From Spirosoma sp. KUDC1026 (lineage in GTDB: Bacteria; Bacteroidota; Bacteroidia; Cytophagales; Spirosomataceae): a stretch of DNA of 64,000 nt. Positions 36,375 to 46,102 of this stretch are shown here, piece after piece. The notes under the pieces were generated by a model that worked only from the letters and a program-made list of their open reading frames with translations, was not told the DNA's origin and made no database searches. The translations under genes were made by a program, and so were the position numbers. The DNA lies in contig NZ_CP056032.1 in the NCBI RefSeq assembly GCF_013375035.1, positions 5,578,001 through 5,642,000 on the forward strand, written 5' to 3'. Positions within the stretch are counted from its first letter, which is position 1; each line of letters opens with the position of its first letter.

Positions 36375-37952
36375 ATGAACAAGAAAGTAATTCTTATTAT
36401 CCTCGACGGTTGGGGCATTCCCCTCAAACCTGAAGTGTCGGCCATTGAAGCGGCCAGTACACCGTTTATGCGGTCGTTGTACCCAAAGTATCCGCATAGT
36501 ACGCTGGAAGCGTCTGGCCTGGCGGTGGGTCTGCCAGCCGGTCAGATGGGTAACTCTGAAGTTGGCCATATGAACCTCGGCGCCGGTCGGATTGTCTACC
36601 AGGATCTGGTTAAAGTTAATCAGGCCGTAGTAGAGCATACGCTGGAGAAAGAACCGGTTTTGGCAGATGCACTGGCTTACGCCAAATCGCAGGGTAAGAA
36701 AGTTCATTTTATCGGTCTGGTATCAGACGGTGGTGTGCACGCGCATATCGATCACCTGAAAGGACTCTTATCAATTGCGAAAGAAAGTGGCCTGACCGAC
36801 GTGTACGTGCATGCTTTCACCGATGGACGCGACACTGATCCCAAAGGTGGCGTCGGTTACCTGACTGATCTGGAGCAGCACATGAGCGCTACAACCGGGC
36901 AGATTGCCAGCGTAGTGGGTCGGTATTATGCCATGGACCGCGACAATCGCTGGGAACGGGTCAAGGTAGCGTATGATGCCATGGTGAATGGTGAAGGTCT
37001 GAACGTATCACCTGCCGGCATCATCGGTGCGCTTCAGAATTCATACGACAATGACGTAACGGATGAGTTCGTCAAGCCAATCGTTGCCGTTAAAGCAGAT
37101 GGTTCACCGGTAGCTGTCATCGAAGAAGGCGACGTAGTACTCTGCTTCAACTTCCGTACCGACCGGGGCCGTGAAATCACGCAGGCTCTGACCCAGAAGG
37201 ATTTTCCGGAAGTGGGGATGAAGAAGTTGTCGCTGTATTACATCACGATGACCAACTACGACAGCGAATTTACGGGTGTAAAAGTCATTTACGACAAAGA
37301 CAATCTGAACAACACGCTGGGCGAAGTAGTAGCTGGCGCGGGTCGGAAACAGATCCGGATTGCCGAAACGGAAAAATACCCGCACGTTACGTTCTTCTTC
37401 TCGGGTGGCCGCGAAGAGCCTTTTGCGGGCGAAAAACGGCTGCTGTGCCCGTCACCGAAAGAAATGACGGTATATGATGAGCAGGGCAACGCTACGGCCG
37501 TTCCGGTTAAAACCTACGATCAGAAGCCAGAAATGTCAGCTTTCGATATCCGGGACGCTATCATTCCGGAAATTGAGAAGGAAGAAGTAGATTTTATCTG
37601 TCTCAACTTCGCCAACACAGACATGGTTGGTCATACGGGCGTGTTCGAGGCCGTTGTAAAAGCCGCAGAAACCGCTGATGCCTGCGCCCAGGCCGTTACG
37701 GAAGCGGCCCTGGCCCATGGGTATGCAACGATTATCATTGCGGACCACGGCAACGCCGAGTTTATGCAGAATGAGGATGGTTCGCCCAACACGGCGCACA
37801 CAACTAACCTGGTTCCCTGCATTCTGGTTGACAACGACTACCATCCGGAACTGAACGACGGCAAACTCGCCGATATCGCTCCTACGATTCTTCAGCTATT
37901 GGGCGTTCCCCAACCCGAAGAAATGACGGGCGTGAGTTTGATTAAGGGATAA
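36375..37952 (+). CDS. gpmI: 2,3-bisphosphoglycerate-independent phosphoglycerate mutase
   Basis: The 525-residue protein has the alkaline-phosphatase-like fold: IILDGWGIPL with the first metal Asp, QMGNSEVGHMNLGAGR with the phosphorylated Ser, HAFTDGRDTDP, and the second metal site CLNFANTDMVGHTG and IIADHGNAEFM. It converts 3-phosphoglycerate to 2-phosphoglycerate using two Mn2+. Length is typical. It ends in a strong bidirectional terminator shared with sucB. Confidence 0.97.
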   Translation: MNKKVILIILDGWGIPLKPEVSAIEAASTPFMRSLYPKYPHSTLEASGLAVGLPAGQMGNSEVGHMNLGAGRIVYQDLVKVNQAVVEHTLEKEPVLADALAYAKSQGKKVHFIGLVSDGGVHAHIDHLKGLLSIAKESGLTDVYVHAFTDGRDTDPKGGVGYLTDLEQHMSATTGQIASVVGRYYAMDRDNRWERVKVAYDAMVNGEGLNVSPAGIIGALQNSYDNDVTDEFVKPIVAVKADGSPVAVIEEGDVVLCFNFRTDRGREITQALTQKDFPEVGMKKLSLYYITMTNYDSEFTGVKVIYDKDNLNNTLGEVVAGAGRKQIRIAETEKYPHVTFFFSGGREEPFAGEKRLLCPSPKEMTVYDEQGNATAVPVKTYDQKPEMSAFDIRDAIIPEIEKEEVDFICLNFANTDMVGHTGVFEAVVKAAETADACAQAVTEAALAHGYATIIIADHGNAEFMQNEDGSPNTAHTTNLVPCILVDNDYHPELNDGKLADIAPTILQLLGVPQPEEMTGVSLIKG

Positions 37953-37980
37953 GCGTTACATATATCTTATCAACTCTTTG

Positions 37981-38017
37981 CAAAAAGGCCACTCCGATAT
38001 TCGGAGTGGCCTTTTTG
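37981..38017. terminator. Bidirectional terminator
   Basis: CAAAAAGGCCACTCCGA and TCGGAGTGGCCTTTTTG are perfect complements with a three-base loop. T-runs on both strands serve gpmI (+) and sucB (-). Confidence 0.93.
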
Positions 38018-38040
38018 TATCTATGTTAGAAACCTTTCTC

Positions 38041-39660
38041 TTACATATCAAACAGAATCCGGGAAGGATCTTCCAGAATCTGTTTCACCCGTACCAGGAA
38101 GCTTACCGATTCTTTACCGTCGATGGTCCGGTGGTCGTACGACAGCGCCAGGTACATCATTGGGCGGATAACCACTTCACCATTGATGGCAACCGGCCGC
38201 TCGATGATATTATGCATACCCAGAATAGCCGATTGTGGCGCGTTGATGATTGGTGTCGACAGCATCGAACCGAACGTACCACCGTTGGTGATGGTAAACG
38301 TACCACCCGTCATCTGGTCGATCGTGAGCTTATTATCACGAGCCAGGCCAGCCAGACGGCCAATTTCTTTTTCGATCTGCGCAAAGCTCATCTGCTCAGC
38401 GTTCCGGATAATAGGTACTACCAGTCCGCGGTCAGTCGATACGGCAATTGAGATATCACAGAAGTCGTTGAAGACCATCGAGTCACCATCAATCTGCGCG
38501 TTTACGGCTGGGAAGTCTTTCAGCGCTACGCAAACCGCCTTCGTGAAGAATGACATGAAGCCAAGCCCTACGCCGTGTTTCTCCTTGAATTTGTCTTTGA
38601 ACTTATTCCGCAGATCCATGATCGGCTTCATATCTACCTCGTTGAAGGTAGTCAGCATGGCCGTTTCATTTTTCACGGCTACCAGACGACGAGCGATGGT
38701 ACGACGCAACGAGGTCATTTTCTCACGACGCTGACCACGTTCGCCCGAAGCCGCCGGAGCGGGCTGTAGGGCCGGTGCAGCTTTAGCCGGGGCTGGTTGC
38801 GTGGGGGCTGCTGCTGCTGGCGCGGGTGCCGATGGCTGAGAGGCCATTGCTTTCATCGCATCTTCCTTGGTGATACGTCCGCCAACGCCAGTTCCCGGAA
38901 TATCCTGCGACGAAATTCCTTTTTCACTCAGAATTTTGGCGGCAGCCGGCGACGCATGATGTGCCGCATAGCCACTGCCGTTCTGGCTAGCGCCATTCGA
39001 GCCATTGGCGGCTGGCTGTGCCGCAGCGGGGGCTGGTTGAGCCGGGGCAGCCGCTGGAGCCGAAGCCGCACCTACTTCAATTTTTGCAATCAGCGCGCCG
39101 ATTGGCAGCGTTTCCCCTGCCTGCGCCACGATACGTAACGTACCGGCTGCTTCGGCAGGCAGTTCGAACGTCGCTTTGTCCGATTCCAGTTCGCAAAGGA
39201 CTTCGTCCAGCGCTACCTGATCACCGTCTTTTTTATTCCATGAAGCAATCGTCACTTCCGTTACCGATTCACCAACGGCGGGTACCTTCATTTCGATAAC
39301 GCTGGTGCTAGCATCAGCCGCCGGAGCGGGCTGTTGTGGTGCTGGTGCAGCTTCTGCCGGAGCGGGTGCTTCGGCGGCAGGAGCTTCCGTTTTGGCGGGT
39401 GCGGGCGCCGGAGCGGCTCCACTACCATCCGTATCAATGCTGCAGATACTAGCCCCAATAGGCAGGACATCGCCTTCCTGAGCCAGGATGTGCAGTGTTC
39501 CATCCGCTTCGGCTGTTAGTTCGAAGGTTGCTTTATCTGAGTCGAGTCCGCATAGAACATCGTCCATCTTCACCTGGTCACCTTCTTTTTTGTACCAGGT
39601 CCCAACCGTCACTTCGGTAATGGATTCCCCTACGGCGGGGATTTTCATGTCAACAGCCAT
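38041..39660 (-). CDS. sucB: 2-oxoglutarate dehydrogenase E2 with two lipoyl domains
   Basis: This 539-residue protein carries two successive lipoyl domains (lipoylated Lys in [11 protein letters not shown] and in [12 protein letters not shown]), each followed by a long Ala/Pro linker. Then come the peripheral-subunit binding domain ([20 protein letters not shown]) and the acyltransferase domain with [13 protein letters not shown], where His and Asp are catalytic. It transfers succinyl groups to CoA. The ATG at 39660 is preferred over 39723 because it starts just before the first lipoyl domain ([13 protein letters not shown]). It follows sucA after 84 bases in the same operon. Confidence 0.95.
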   Translation of the reverse strand: MAVDMKIPAVGESITEVTVGTWYKKEGDQVKMDDVLCGLDSDKATFELTAEADGTLHILAQEGDVLPIGASICSIDTDGSGAAPAPAPAKTEAPAAEAPAPAEAAPAPQQPAPAADASTSVIEMKVPAVGESVTEVTIASWNKKDGDQVALDEVLCELESDKATFELPAEAAGTLRIVAQAGETLPIGALIAKIEVGAASAPAAAPAQPAPAAAQPAANGSNGASQNGSGYAAHHASPAAAKILSEKGISSQDIPGTGVGGRITKEDAMKAMASQPSAPAPAAAAPTQPAPAKAAPALQPAPAASGERGQRREKMTSLRRTIARRLVAVKNETAMLTTFNEVDMKPIMDLRNKFKDKFKEKHGVGLGFMSFFTKAVCVALKDFPAVNAQIDGDSMVFNDFCDISIAVSTDRGLVVPIIRNAEQMSFAQIEKEIGRLAGLARDNKLTIDQMTGGTFTITNGGTFGSMLSTPIINAPQSAILGMHNIIERPVAINGEVVIRPMMYLALSYDHRTIDGKESVSFLVRVKQILEDPSRILFDM

Positions 39661-39744
39661 ATTTTCAGAGTAGATATACAGGTTACCCGGTTGACCACAA
39701 CCGACGAATCGGTACGTAGTCAACCGGGCTGAATTGGTTTTTAG

Positions 39745-42501
39745 TTATTCGAACGCTCTCCGGACAATGTCAGCCTGCTCCTGGGTGTGCATTTTTGCGT
39801 AGCCGGTAGCGGGCGATGCTGCGGCTTTGCGGGCAATAATCGGAAGATTCATGCCAACCCGCAACAGGTACGTCCAGTACCCCATGTTTTCGGGTTCTTC
39901 CTGTACCCAGAACACCTTCGCATTTTTGTACTGTTCCAGCACGGCATCCAGTTGTTTCTTCGGTAATGGAGCCAGTTGCTCCAGTCGAACGATAGCTACG
40001 TCGTCGCGCTGATCGGCCTGTTGTTTTTCCAGCAGATCATAGTAAACCTTACCGGTGCAGAGCAGTACGCGTTTTACTTTTTTCGCCTGTGCGTAGGTAT
40101 CGGTCAGTACTTCCTGGAAGCTTCCTTTCGTCAGGTCCTCCAACGGCGATACGCACTTTGGATGACGCAGCAGCGACTTTGGCGACATCACAACCAGGGG
40201 TTTCCGGAACTGCCATGTCAGCTGGCGACGCATCAGGTGGAAGAAGTTGGCCGGTGTCGTTACGTTCGCTACGATCATATTGTACTCGGCGTAGAGCTGC
40301 AGGTAACGCTCAGGTCGGGCGTTTGAGTGCTCAGGGCCCTGGCCTTCGTACCCGTGCGGCAGCAACATGGTCACCCCGTTCATGATGCCCCACTTCGACT
40401 CGGCAGCAGCAATGAACTGGTCGATGATCAGCTGGGCACCGTTCGAGAAATCACCGAACTGAGCCTCCCAGATAACCAGCGCCTGTGGGTTTGCCATGGC
40501 ATAGCCATACTCAAAGCCCAGCACCCCATACTCCGACAGCAGCGAGTTATAAACCTGAAATTTAGGTTGCCCCTCTTTAATGTGATCCAGCGACGAGTAG
40601 TTCTGGTTCGTTTCGGCATCGTGCAGCACGGCATGACGGTGCGAGAAGGTTCCCCGCTGTACGTCCTGTCCACTCAAACGAACCGGTTTGTTTTCCAGCA
40701 GCAGCGAGCCGTAGGCCAGCAGTTCTGCCGTACCCCAGTTCACCATTTTGGTGTCGTTCAGCATCGTCTGCCGGTCTTTCAGCAGCTTGTCGATCTGCTT
40801 CAGCGGTTTAAAGCCTTCCGGAACCGTTACCAGCGCCTTTCCGACGGTATCAATTACGTCCTGCGATACACCCGTCTCCGGCGATTTATCGAAATCTTCT
40901 GGTTCGGCAAAGCGAAGTTCCGCCCAGTCGCGGTCGAGCCGGAGTGGCTTGTACGGAATTTCGGCTTTCTGCTTCACCTTGTCGAGCCGATCTTGCAGCT
41001 GCTTTTTGAACTCGCTATCCATCCGTTTAGCCAGCTCCGCATCCACGTCCCCCCGCTCGATCAGCAGTTTGTTGTATAACTCCCGTGGGTTGTCGTGCTT
41101 ATCGATGATGTTGTACATCGTCGGCTGCGTAAATTTCGGTTCGTCCGACTCGTTATGGCCGTACCGGCGGTAGCAAACCATGTCGATAAACACATCCCGT
41201 TTGAATTTCTCGCGGAACTCAACGGCCAGCTTCGCACAGAAAACGACAGCTTCCGGATCATCGCCGTTGACGTGGAAGATCGGCGCGTCGATGATTTTGG
41301 CGATGTCCGAGCAATAGATCGACGAACGGGCGTCGTCGAAATCGGTCGTAAAACCAACTTGGTTGTTAATGACAAAATGAACCGTACCCCCGGTTTGGTA
41401 ACCCGGCAGCTTGGCCATCTGCGTTACTTCATAAACGATACCCTGTCCGGCTACGGCAGCGTCACCATGGATCAGGATCGGCATGATCTTGGTGAAGTCA
41501 CTCGAATATTCTTCATCGGCCTGCGCCCGGACGAATCCTTCGACTACGGGGTTGACCGCTTCAAGGTGCGACGGATTAGGCGCCAGTTTCAGGTTGACTT
41601 TCTTGCCAGTTTTGGTTTCGATCAGGCTGGAATAACCGAGGTGATATTTCACGTCACCATCGCCATGAGCCTGCTGTGGGATGTTCCCTTCGAAACCATC
41701 GAAGATGGCTTCGTACGATTTCCCCAGAATATTAGTCAGTACGTTCAGACGACCGCGGTGGGCCATCCCAATCATTACTTCTTCAACGCCAAACTCAGCC
41801 GCGTGACTGATAATGGTGTCCAGCGCTGGAATGGTTGCTTCGCCCCCTTCGAGCGAGAAGCGTTTCTGACCCAGGTATTTCGTAGCCAGAAAGTTTTCGA
41901 AAACGGTCGCTTCGTTCAGCTTTTCGAGAATCCGTTTCTTCTCATCGCCCGTTGGGGAGAAGGTCAGCGCTTCTTTCTCGATTTTGTTGCGCAGCCAGTT
42001 TTTTACGTCCAGCTCGCGGATGTACATATACTCAAAGCCAATATTGCCCGAGTATATTTTTTTGAGCGACTCCATGATGGTCCGCAGGGTAGCGGGCCCA
42101 ATACCGAGCAGTTTGCCCGATTCGAACACCGTATCCAGGTCCGCGTCTGACAGCGCATAGTCGGGCAGGTCAACCCGTGGCTGACGGTCCTTACGTTCCC
42201 GCAGTGGGTTAGTTTTCGCCAGCAGGTGACCCCGCGAACGATAGGCCTTGATCAGGCTGGCAACAGACACTTCTTTCTCAGCGTGGCTGGCACTGGGCTT
42301 GGGCGCTGCCGTCTGGCCGTTGCCATTTGACGTTGCACCGTTCGTACTATTGGCGGTTTCGCCATAGGTGAGGGAAAATTCAAATCCCTTGAAAAATTGC
42401 TGCCAGCTTTCGTCAACGGCTTGAGGGTCTTGCTTGTATGCCTGGTAGAGCTGATCTACGTAGGCCGCATCGGAATTGGCTATGTATGAATACTGATCCA
42501 T
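39745..42501 (-). CDS. sucA: 2-oxoglutarate dehydrogenase E1
   Basis: The 918-residue product begins MDQYSYIANSDAAYVDQLYQ, the E2-binding N-terminus, and has YKQDPQAVDESWQQFFKGFE, IGMAHRGRLNVLTN, HVNGDDPEAV (thiamine diphosphate/Mg site), RYGHNESDEPKFTQP, and the C-terminal transketolase part (LPHGYEGQGPEHSNARPER, VVMSPKSLLRHP). It decarboxylates 2-oxoglutarate in the TCA cycle. Length is close to that of E. coli SucA. It is the first gene of a sucAB operon with a TAnnTTTG box upstream. The dihydrolipoamide dehydrogenase gene is not in the window. Confidence 0.97.
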   Translation of the reverse strand: MDQYSYIANSDAAYVDQLYQAYKQDPQAVDESWQQFFKGFEFSLTYGETANSTNGATSNGNGQTAAPKPSASHAEKEVSVASLIKAYRSRGHLLAKTNPLRERKDRQPRVDLPDYALSDADLDTVFESGKLLGIGPATLRTIMESLKKIYSGNIGFEYMYIRELDVKNWLRNKIEKEALTFSPTGDEKKRILEKLNEATVFENFLATKYLGQKRFSLEGGEATIPALDTIISHAAEFGVEEVMIGMAHRGRLNVLTNILGKSYEAIFDGFEGNIPQQAHGDGDVKYHLGYSSLIETKTGKKVNLKLAPNPSHLEAVNPVVEGFVRAQADEEYSSDFTKIMPILIHGDAAVAGQGIVYEVTQMAKLPGYQTGGTVHFVINNQVGFTTDFDDARSSIYCSDIAKIIDAPIFHVNGDDPEAVVFCAKLAVEFREKFKRDVFIDMVCYRRYGHNESDEPKFTQPTMYNIIDKHDNPRELYNKLLIERGDVDAELAKRMDSEFKKQLQDRLDKVKQKAEIPYKPLRLDRDWAELRFAEPEDFDKSPETGVSQDVIDTVGKALVTVPEGFKPLKQIDKLLKDRQTMLNDTKMVNWGTAELLAYGSLLLENKPVRLSGQDVQRGTFSHRHAVLHDAETNQNYSSLDHIKEGQPKFQVYNSLLSEYGVLGFEYGYAMANPQALVIWEAQFGDFSNGAQLIIDQFIAAAESKWGIMNGVTMLLPHGYEGQGPEHSNARPERYLQLYAEYNMIVANVTTPANFFHLMRRQLTWQFRKPLVVMSPKSLLRHPKCVSPLEDLTKGSFQEVLTDTYAQAKKVKRVLLCTGKVYYDLLEKQQADQRDDVAIVRLEQLAPLPKKQLDAVLEQYKNAKVFWVQEEPENMGYWTYLLRVGMNLPIIARKAAASPATGYAKMHTQEQADIVRRAFE

Positions 42502-42529
42502 GACGGGGGCGCGTCGTTGTTTTAAACCG

Positions 42530-42537
42530 CAAAGGTA
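42530..42537 (-). promoter_or_regulatory. Candidate -7 box of sucAB
   Basis: The minus strand reads TACCTTTG, an exact TAnnTTTG match, 29 bases before the sucA start. Confidence 0.45.
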
Positions 42538-42787
42538 GCTTATCAGTCAAACACTTGACCGCAAAATTTAGGGTTTTTATCCTATTCGGCTCGGGTTACG
42601 ACGTCCTTCCTCTTACAACAGCATAAACGCCGGTTTGGTTGAGTTTACTGACAATCGTTTAAATAGCCCGAATTCGTGGGCTGAGATGGGTAGATTTCAC
42701 CAGTTTTCGGGTAAAATGAGCGTATATAAATAGCGGCTACGTATCGACATTCCACCTCTGTGCTACCGCTACTCATCGGCTGGTGCT

Positions 42788-42795
42788 TATATTTG
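42788..42795 (+). promoter_or_regulatory. Candidate -7 box of the transporter-cNMP gene
   Basis: TATATTTG matches TAnnTTTG exactly and lies 28 bases before the ATG at 42823. This supports that ATG over an in-frame GTG at 42760. Confidence 0.5.
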
Positions 42796-42822
42796 ACCTG
42801 TCATCCGCTGTTCTCATTGCTT

Positions 42823-45800
42823 ATGTACGCTGGTACAGACCAATCTTACGATACTTCTGCCCCGCCACGCTGGCAGCGTCTCTTCGGAATACGGCCGGGT
42901 GAAGCGCGAACGGTGGGGTTATTTTTTGCGCACAACTTTCTCCTGGGTATCGGTACGATTCTGATCTACGTATCGGCCAATGCTATCCTGCTCGAAAACC
43001 ATCCGGAATCCAGTCTCCCCATTGCCTATATCGCATCGGCGCTGGCAATGATTGGCGTAGGCCAGTTGTATGCCTACTTCGAGCACCATCTTCCGCTCAA
43101 TAACCTGGCCATTCGGGTGCTGCTGGCCGTTACCGTCATGACAGCTATTGTGGCGGTTCTGGTCGTCGTTGGCCATTCGGTAGCAGCCGCCATTTCTATT
43201 ATGGTGGGGTATCGACTCATCTATTTGCTGAGCAATCTGGAGTTCTGGGGGGTGTCGGCAGTGGTATTTGACACGCGTCAGAGCAAGCGCCTATTCAGTG
43301 TAATTAGCTCCGGCGATATGCCCGCGAAAGCCCTGGGGGCCGTGCTGGCTGCGTTAGTGCACGCTCATGCTGATATTCTACGCCTGCTGCTGCTGGCTTT
43401 TGCTACGTTCCTGGGTGCCCTCTATACGTTACGACTAACCATTCAGTCGCACGAGGTACATGCGCCCCACAGTTCGGCCCGGCCGGTTCGCCCACCATCC
43501 CGCTTATTGGGGCAGGCTTTTGGCGGCAGTAAGCTGGTTTTTTTCATGTGCCTGAGCATGGCTGCTCTGGCCGCCGTTGCGACCGAGATCGAGTACAATT
43601 TTTTCGTCAACGTCAAACACCGCTTCCACGACCAGGCCGAGGTGATTTACTACGTCAGTCTGGTGCTGACACTGACCTATGGCGTAGCGATGGTAGTCAA
43701 GCTGCTGCTGTCGCGGCAGGCGCTCGACCGGTTTGGCGTTCGGCGATCGTTGTTGCTGCTCCCTTCGATAGGCCTGGCGGGTATTGTAGGACTGGCGCTG
43801 CTGAATCAGTTTACGACGGATGAAACGACGCTGGTCGTCTATTTCTGCGGGTTGTATCTTTTCTTCGAGGTCATTCGCCGTGCCTTGTTCGACCCGGTCT
43901 TTCTCGTCCTGTTTCAGCCGCTGGCTCCGGCCCAGCGTCTGACTGGCCATACACTCGCTAAAGGCCTTTACGAACCCGTTGGCCTGGGGCTGGCAGGTTT
44001 TTTTCTGTATCTGCTTCATTCGGCTCCATCGCTGTCGAAGCTGATGCCCTTTATCTGGATTATCCTGCTGGCCACGGCGCTCTGGCTATTGCTCTACACG
44101 TATCGTTACTATTTGATCGAATTAAACGATGCCATCGGGCGCCGGTTTCTGGAACGCGATCAGCTGGCTATGCCCAAGGCTGCCCAGGCGGGACTGGTGA
44201 ACCAATTGAGTAGTGCTAATCCGGAAGAAGTTCTGACGGCATTAAACTGGCTGGCCATCAACAAACCCGACGAACTAACGGATCATCTGCCCGTTTTACT
44301 GGGTCATTCGGACGCTTCCGTTCGGCGCCGGGCGCTGGTCAGCTTGGCTACGTTGAACCAGAAATTACCAGTACAGGCGGTATCGTACATTGCCCTGACT
44401 GATGCCGAGTCTGATCTTCGTCAGCAGGCGTCTTATTTACTGGGTCGTCGGATCAACGCCGGGGCGGGAGAACTCGGTACGTTACTGCACCACACCGATC
44501 TGGCCATTCGACAGGGTGGTATTCGGGGGGCACTGGAAGCGAACCGACAGAATAGTGTTGCCCGGCAGAGTTTGCTGGACCTGGTCAACAGTTCAGGCAT
44601 AGAAGAACAACAGGCTGGCCTGAAGTTGATTGCTACGTTGCACTTAACGGATCTGTCGGCGCTGGTGAAACAGCGGCTAACCCGACCAGAACCGGCGCTC
44701 GTTCACCAGGCCATGCTAACGGCCAGCCAGCTTGCCACGCCGGAGCTTACCAGCTACCTGGTCGATCAGCTGACGAATGAATCCCTGGGGCGTCCTGCGC
44801 TGACGGCACTGAAATCAGGACAACCAGGTACGATTTCTGTCCTCAAACAAGCGCTTCGTACTACGCCCAGCCGTCTGCTGGTCGAACGGGTGGCTACGAT
44901 CTGCGGTACCATCCGCACGCCCGAAAGTCGCCAGATTCTAAACAGCTTAGTTCAGCAACCCGATCTTGGTGTGCGGGGCGCTGCGTTACGTGCCTTACGC
45001 CGATTCTCGAATGAACCGGACGACGACGCTATTTTCCGGGCACTGCTGACCGACGAACTCCTGCTGGCCCAACGACTGCTGCATGGTAGCCTGGACGCGC
45101 CAGAACTAGCCCGAACGCTGGATTATGAACTAGGCGTACTGACCCAGCGGCTGTTCGACATTCTGGCTCAGTTGTATGATACGGACACTATTAACGGGGC
45201 ACGACTGGGCGTTGGCCACCCCGCTCGCGAACGCCGGGCTAATGCGCTCGAAATACTCGACAACCTGATCCCACGCCGGGTGTACCAGACCATGCAGGTC
45301 TTGATCGACGAACTGCCCCGCGCCGAACGGGTCCGGACGCTCGATGCCGAACTAGGCGCGTATAATGCCCAGGAGTCTATTCAGGCCTATGTAGCGCAGG
45401 CGGGCGAAACCGTTTTTTCCAGCTGGACCGTTCATGCGGTGTATCGTCTTTCCCCGAACCAGGAAACGACCAGTTCATCACAAGCGCTGCTTTCTACTTC
45501 CCCGTCGTCTATGAGTCACTCCGTGCACCAAGTTTCTTCTATTCCCGAGTATGATCGGGTACTGCTGCTGGCTAAAACCAGTCTATTCGCCCAAACTCCC
45601 GAAAACGTTCTGGCCAGTATTACGCCCATTATGAAAGAGGAGCAGCACCGGGCAGGGGAAGTTATTTTCCGCAAAGGTGATCTGGGAACGGGCATGTACG
45701 TTATCTATTCGGGAGAGGTCAGCATTCTGGATGGCGAGACCGAGCTGGCTCGTTTTGGCCGGGGTGACTTCTTCGGCGAGCTGGCTCTGCTCGACACCGA

Positions 45801-45984
45801 AGCGCGGTCGGCGACGGCGCAGACCGTGCTCGACGTCAAACTGCTTCGGCTGGACCAAGACGATTTTTTCGATCTGATGGAAGAGCGGAGCGAAGTGCTC
45901 CGAAGCATCGTTCGCAGCCTGTCGGGACGCATCCGGCGGCAGAATGATTTGCTGGCGGGTCGATCGGCGGCCGGAGTCCACTAA
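42823..45984 (+). CDS. Transporter-like membrane protein fused to HEAT-like repeats and a cyclic-nucleotide-binding domain
   Basis: The protein has about 1053 residues. Residues 20-440 form about twelve membrane helices resembling the ATP/ADP-translocase/MFS superfamily (IRPGEARTVGLFFAHNFLLG, VVFDTRQSKRLFSVISSGDM, CGLYLFFEVIRRALFDPVFL). Residues about 450-850 are helical repeats of HEAT type (LPVLLGHSDASVRRRALVSL, LTRPEPALVHQAMLTASQLA, LVQQPDLGVRGAALRALRRF). The last 140 residues are a cyclic-nucleotide-binding domain: GEVIFRKGDLGTGMYVIYSG and FGELALLDTEARSATAQT, with the phosphate-binding Glu and Arg intact. A histidine kinase and a receiver-adenylate cyclase follow, suggesting regulation by cAMP. 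The transported substrate is unknown; the membrane part may instead be a sensor. Confidence 0.85.
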   Translation: MYAGTDQSYDTSAPPRWQRLFGIRPGEARTVGLFFAHNFLLGIGTILIYVSANAILLENHPESSLPIAYIASALAMIGVGQLYAYFEHHLPLNNLAIRVLLAVTVMTAIVAVLVVVGHSVAAAISIMVGYRLIYLLSNLEFWGVSAVVFDTRQSKRLFSVISSGDMPAKALGAVLAALVHAHADILRLLLLAFATFLGALYTLRLTIQSHEVHAPHSSARPVRPPSRLLGQAFGGSKLVFFMCLSMAALAAVATEIEYNFFVNVKHRFHDQAEVIYYVSLVLTLTYGVAMVVKLLLSRQALDRFGVRRSLLLLPSIGLAGIVGLALLNQFTTDETTLVVYFCGLYLFFEVIRRALFDPVFLVLFQPLAPAQRLTGHTLAKGLYEPVGLGLAGFFLYLLHSAPSLSKLMPFIWIILLATALWLLLYTYRYYLIELNDAIGRRFLERDQLAMPKAAQAGLVNQLSSANPEEVLTALNWLAINKPDELTDHLPVLLGHSDASVRRRALVSLATLNQKLPVQAVSYIALTDAESDLRQQASYLLGRRINAGAGELGTLLHHTDLAIRQGGIRGALEANRQNSVARQSLLDLVNSSGIEEQQAGLKLIATLHLTDLSALVKQRLTRPEPALVHQAMLTASQLATPELTSYLVDQLTNESLGRPALTALKSGQPGTISVLKQALRTTPSRLLVERVATICGTIRTPESRQILNSLVQQPDLGVRGAALRALRRFSNEPDDDAIFRALLTDELLLAQRLLHGSLDAPELARTLDYELGVLTQRLFDILAQLYDTDTINGARLGVGHPARERRANALEILDNLIPRRVYQTMQVLIDELPRAERVRTLDAELGAYNAQESIQAYVAQAGETVFSSWTVHAVYRLSPNQETTSSSQALLSTSPSSMSHSVHQVSSIPEYDRVLLLAKTSLFAQTPENVLASITPIMKEEQHRAGEVIFRKGDLGTGMYVIYSGEVSILDGETELARFGRGDFFGELALLDTEARSATAQTVLDVKLLRLDQDDFFDLMEERSEVLRSIVRSLSGRIRRQNDLLAGRSAAGVH

Positions 45985-46102
45985 GCATACCGGGCCTACA
46001 ACGACACTTCATCCGCTACAATCGTCAATCCATCAGACAGCTGTAGTGCATTTATTACGAATACCGTATTTTGGCAACCTAAACCCTTACGCGTTTGCCA
46101 GT

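Noticed and set aside
40327..41079. 250-residue plus-strand ORF opposite sucA
   Set aside because: Frame shadow of a conserved gene; Arg/Gln/Val-rich without domain signature.
41095..42150. 351-residue plus-strand ORF opposite sucA
   Set aside because: It is fully antisense to a well-conserved gene, has no signal or domain, and reads as frame shadow of high-GC coding sequence.
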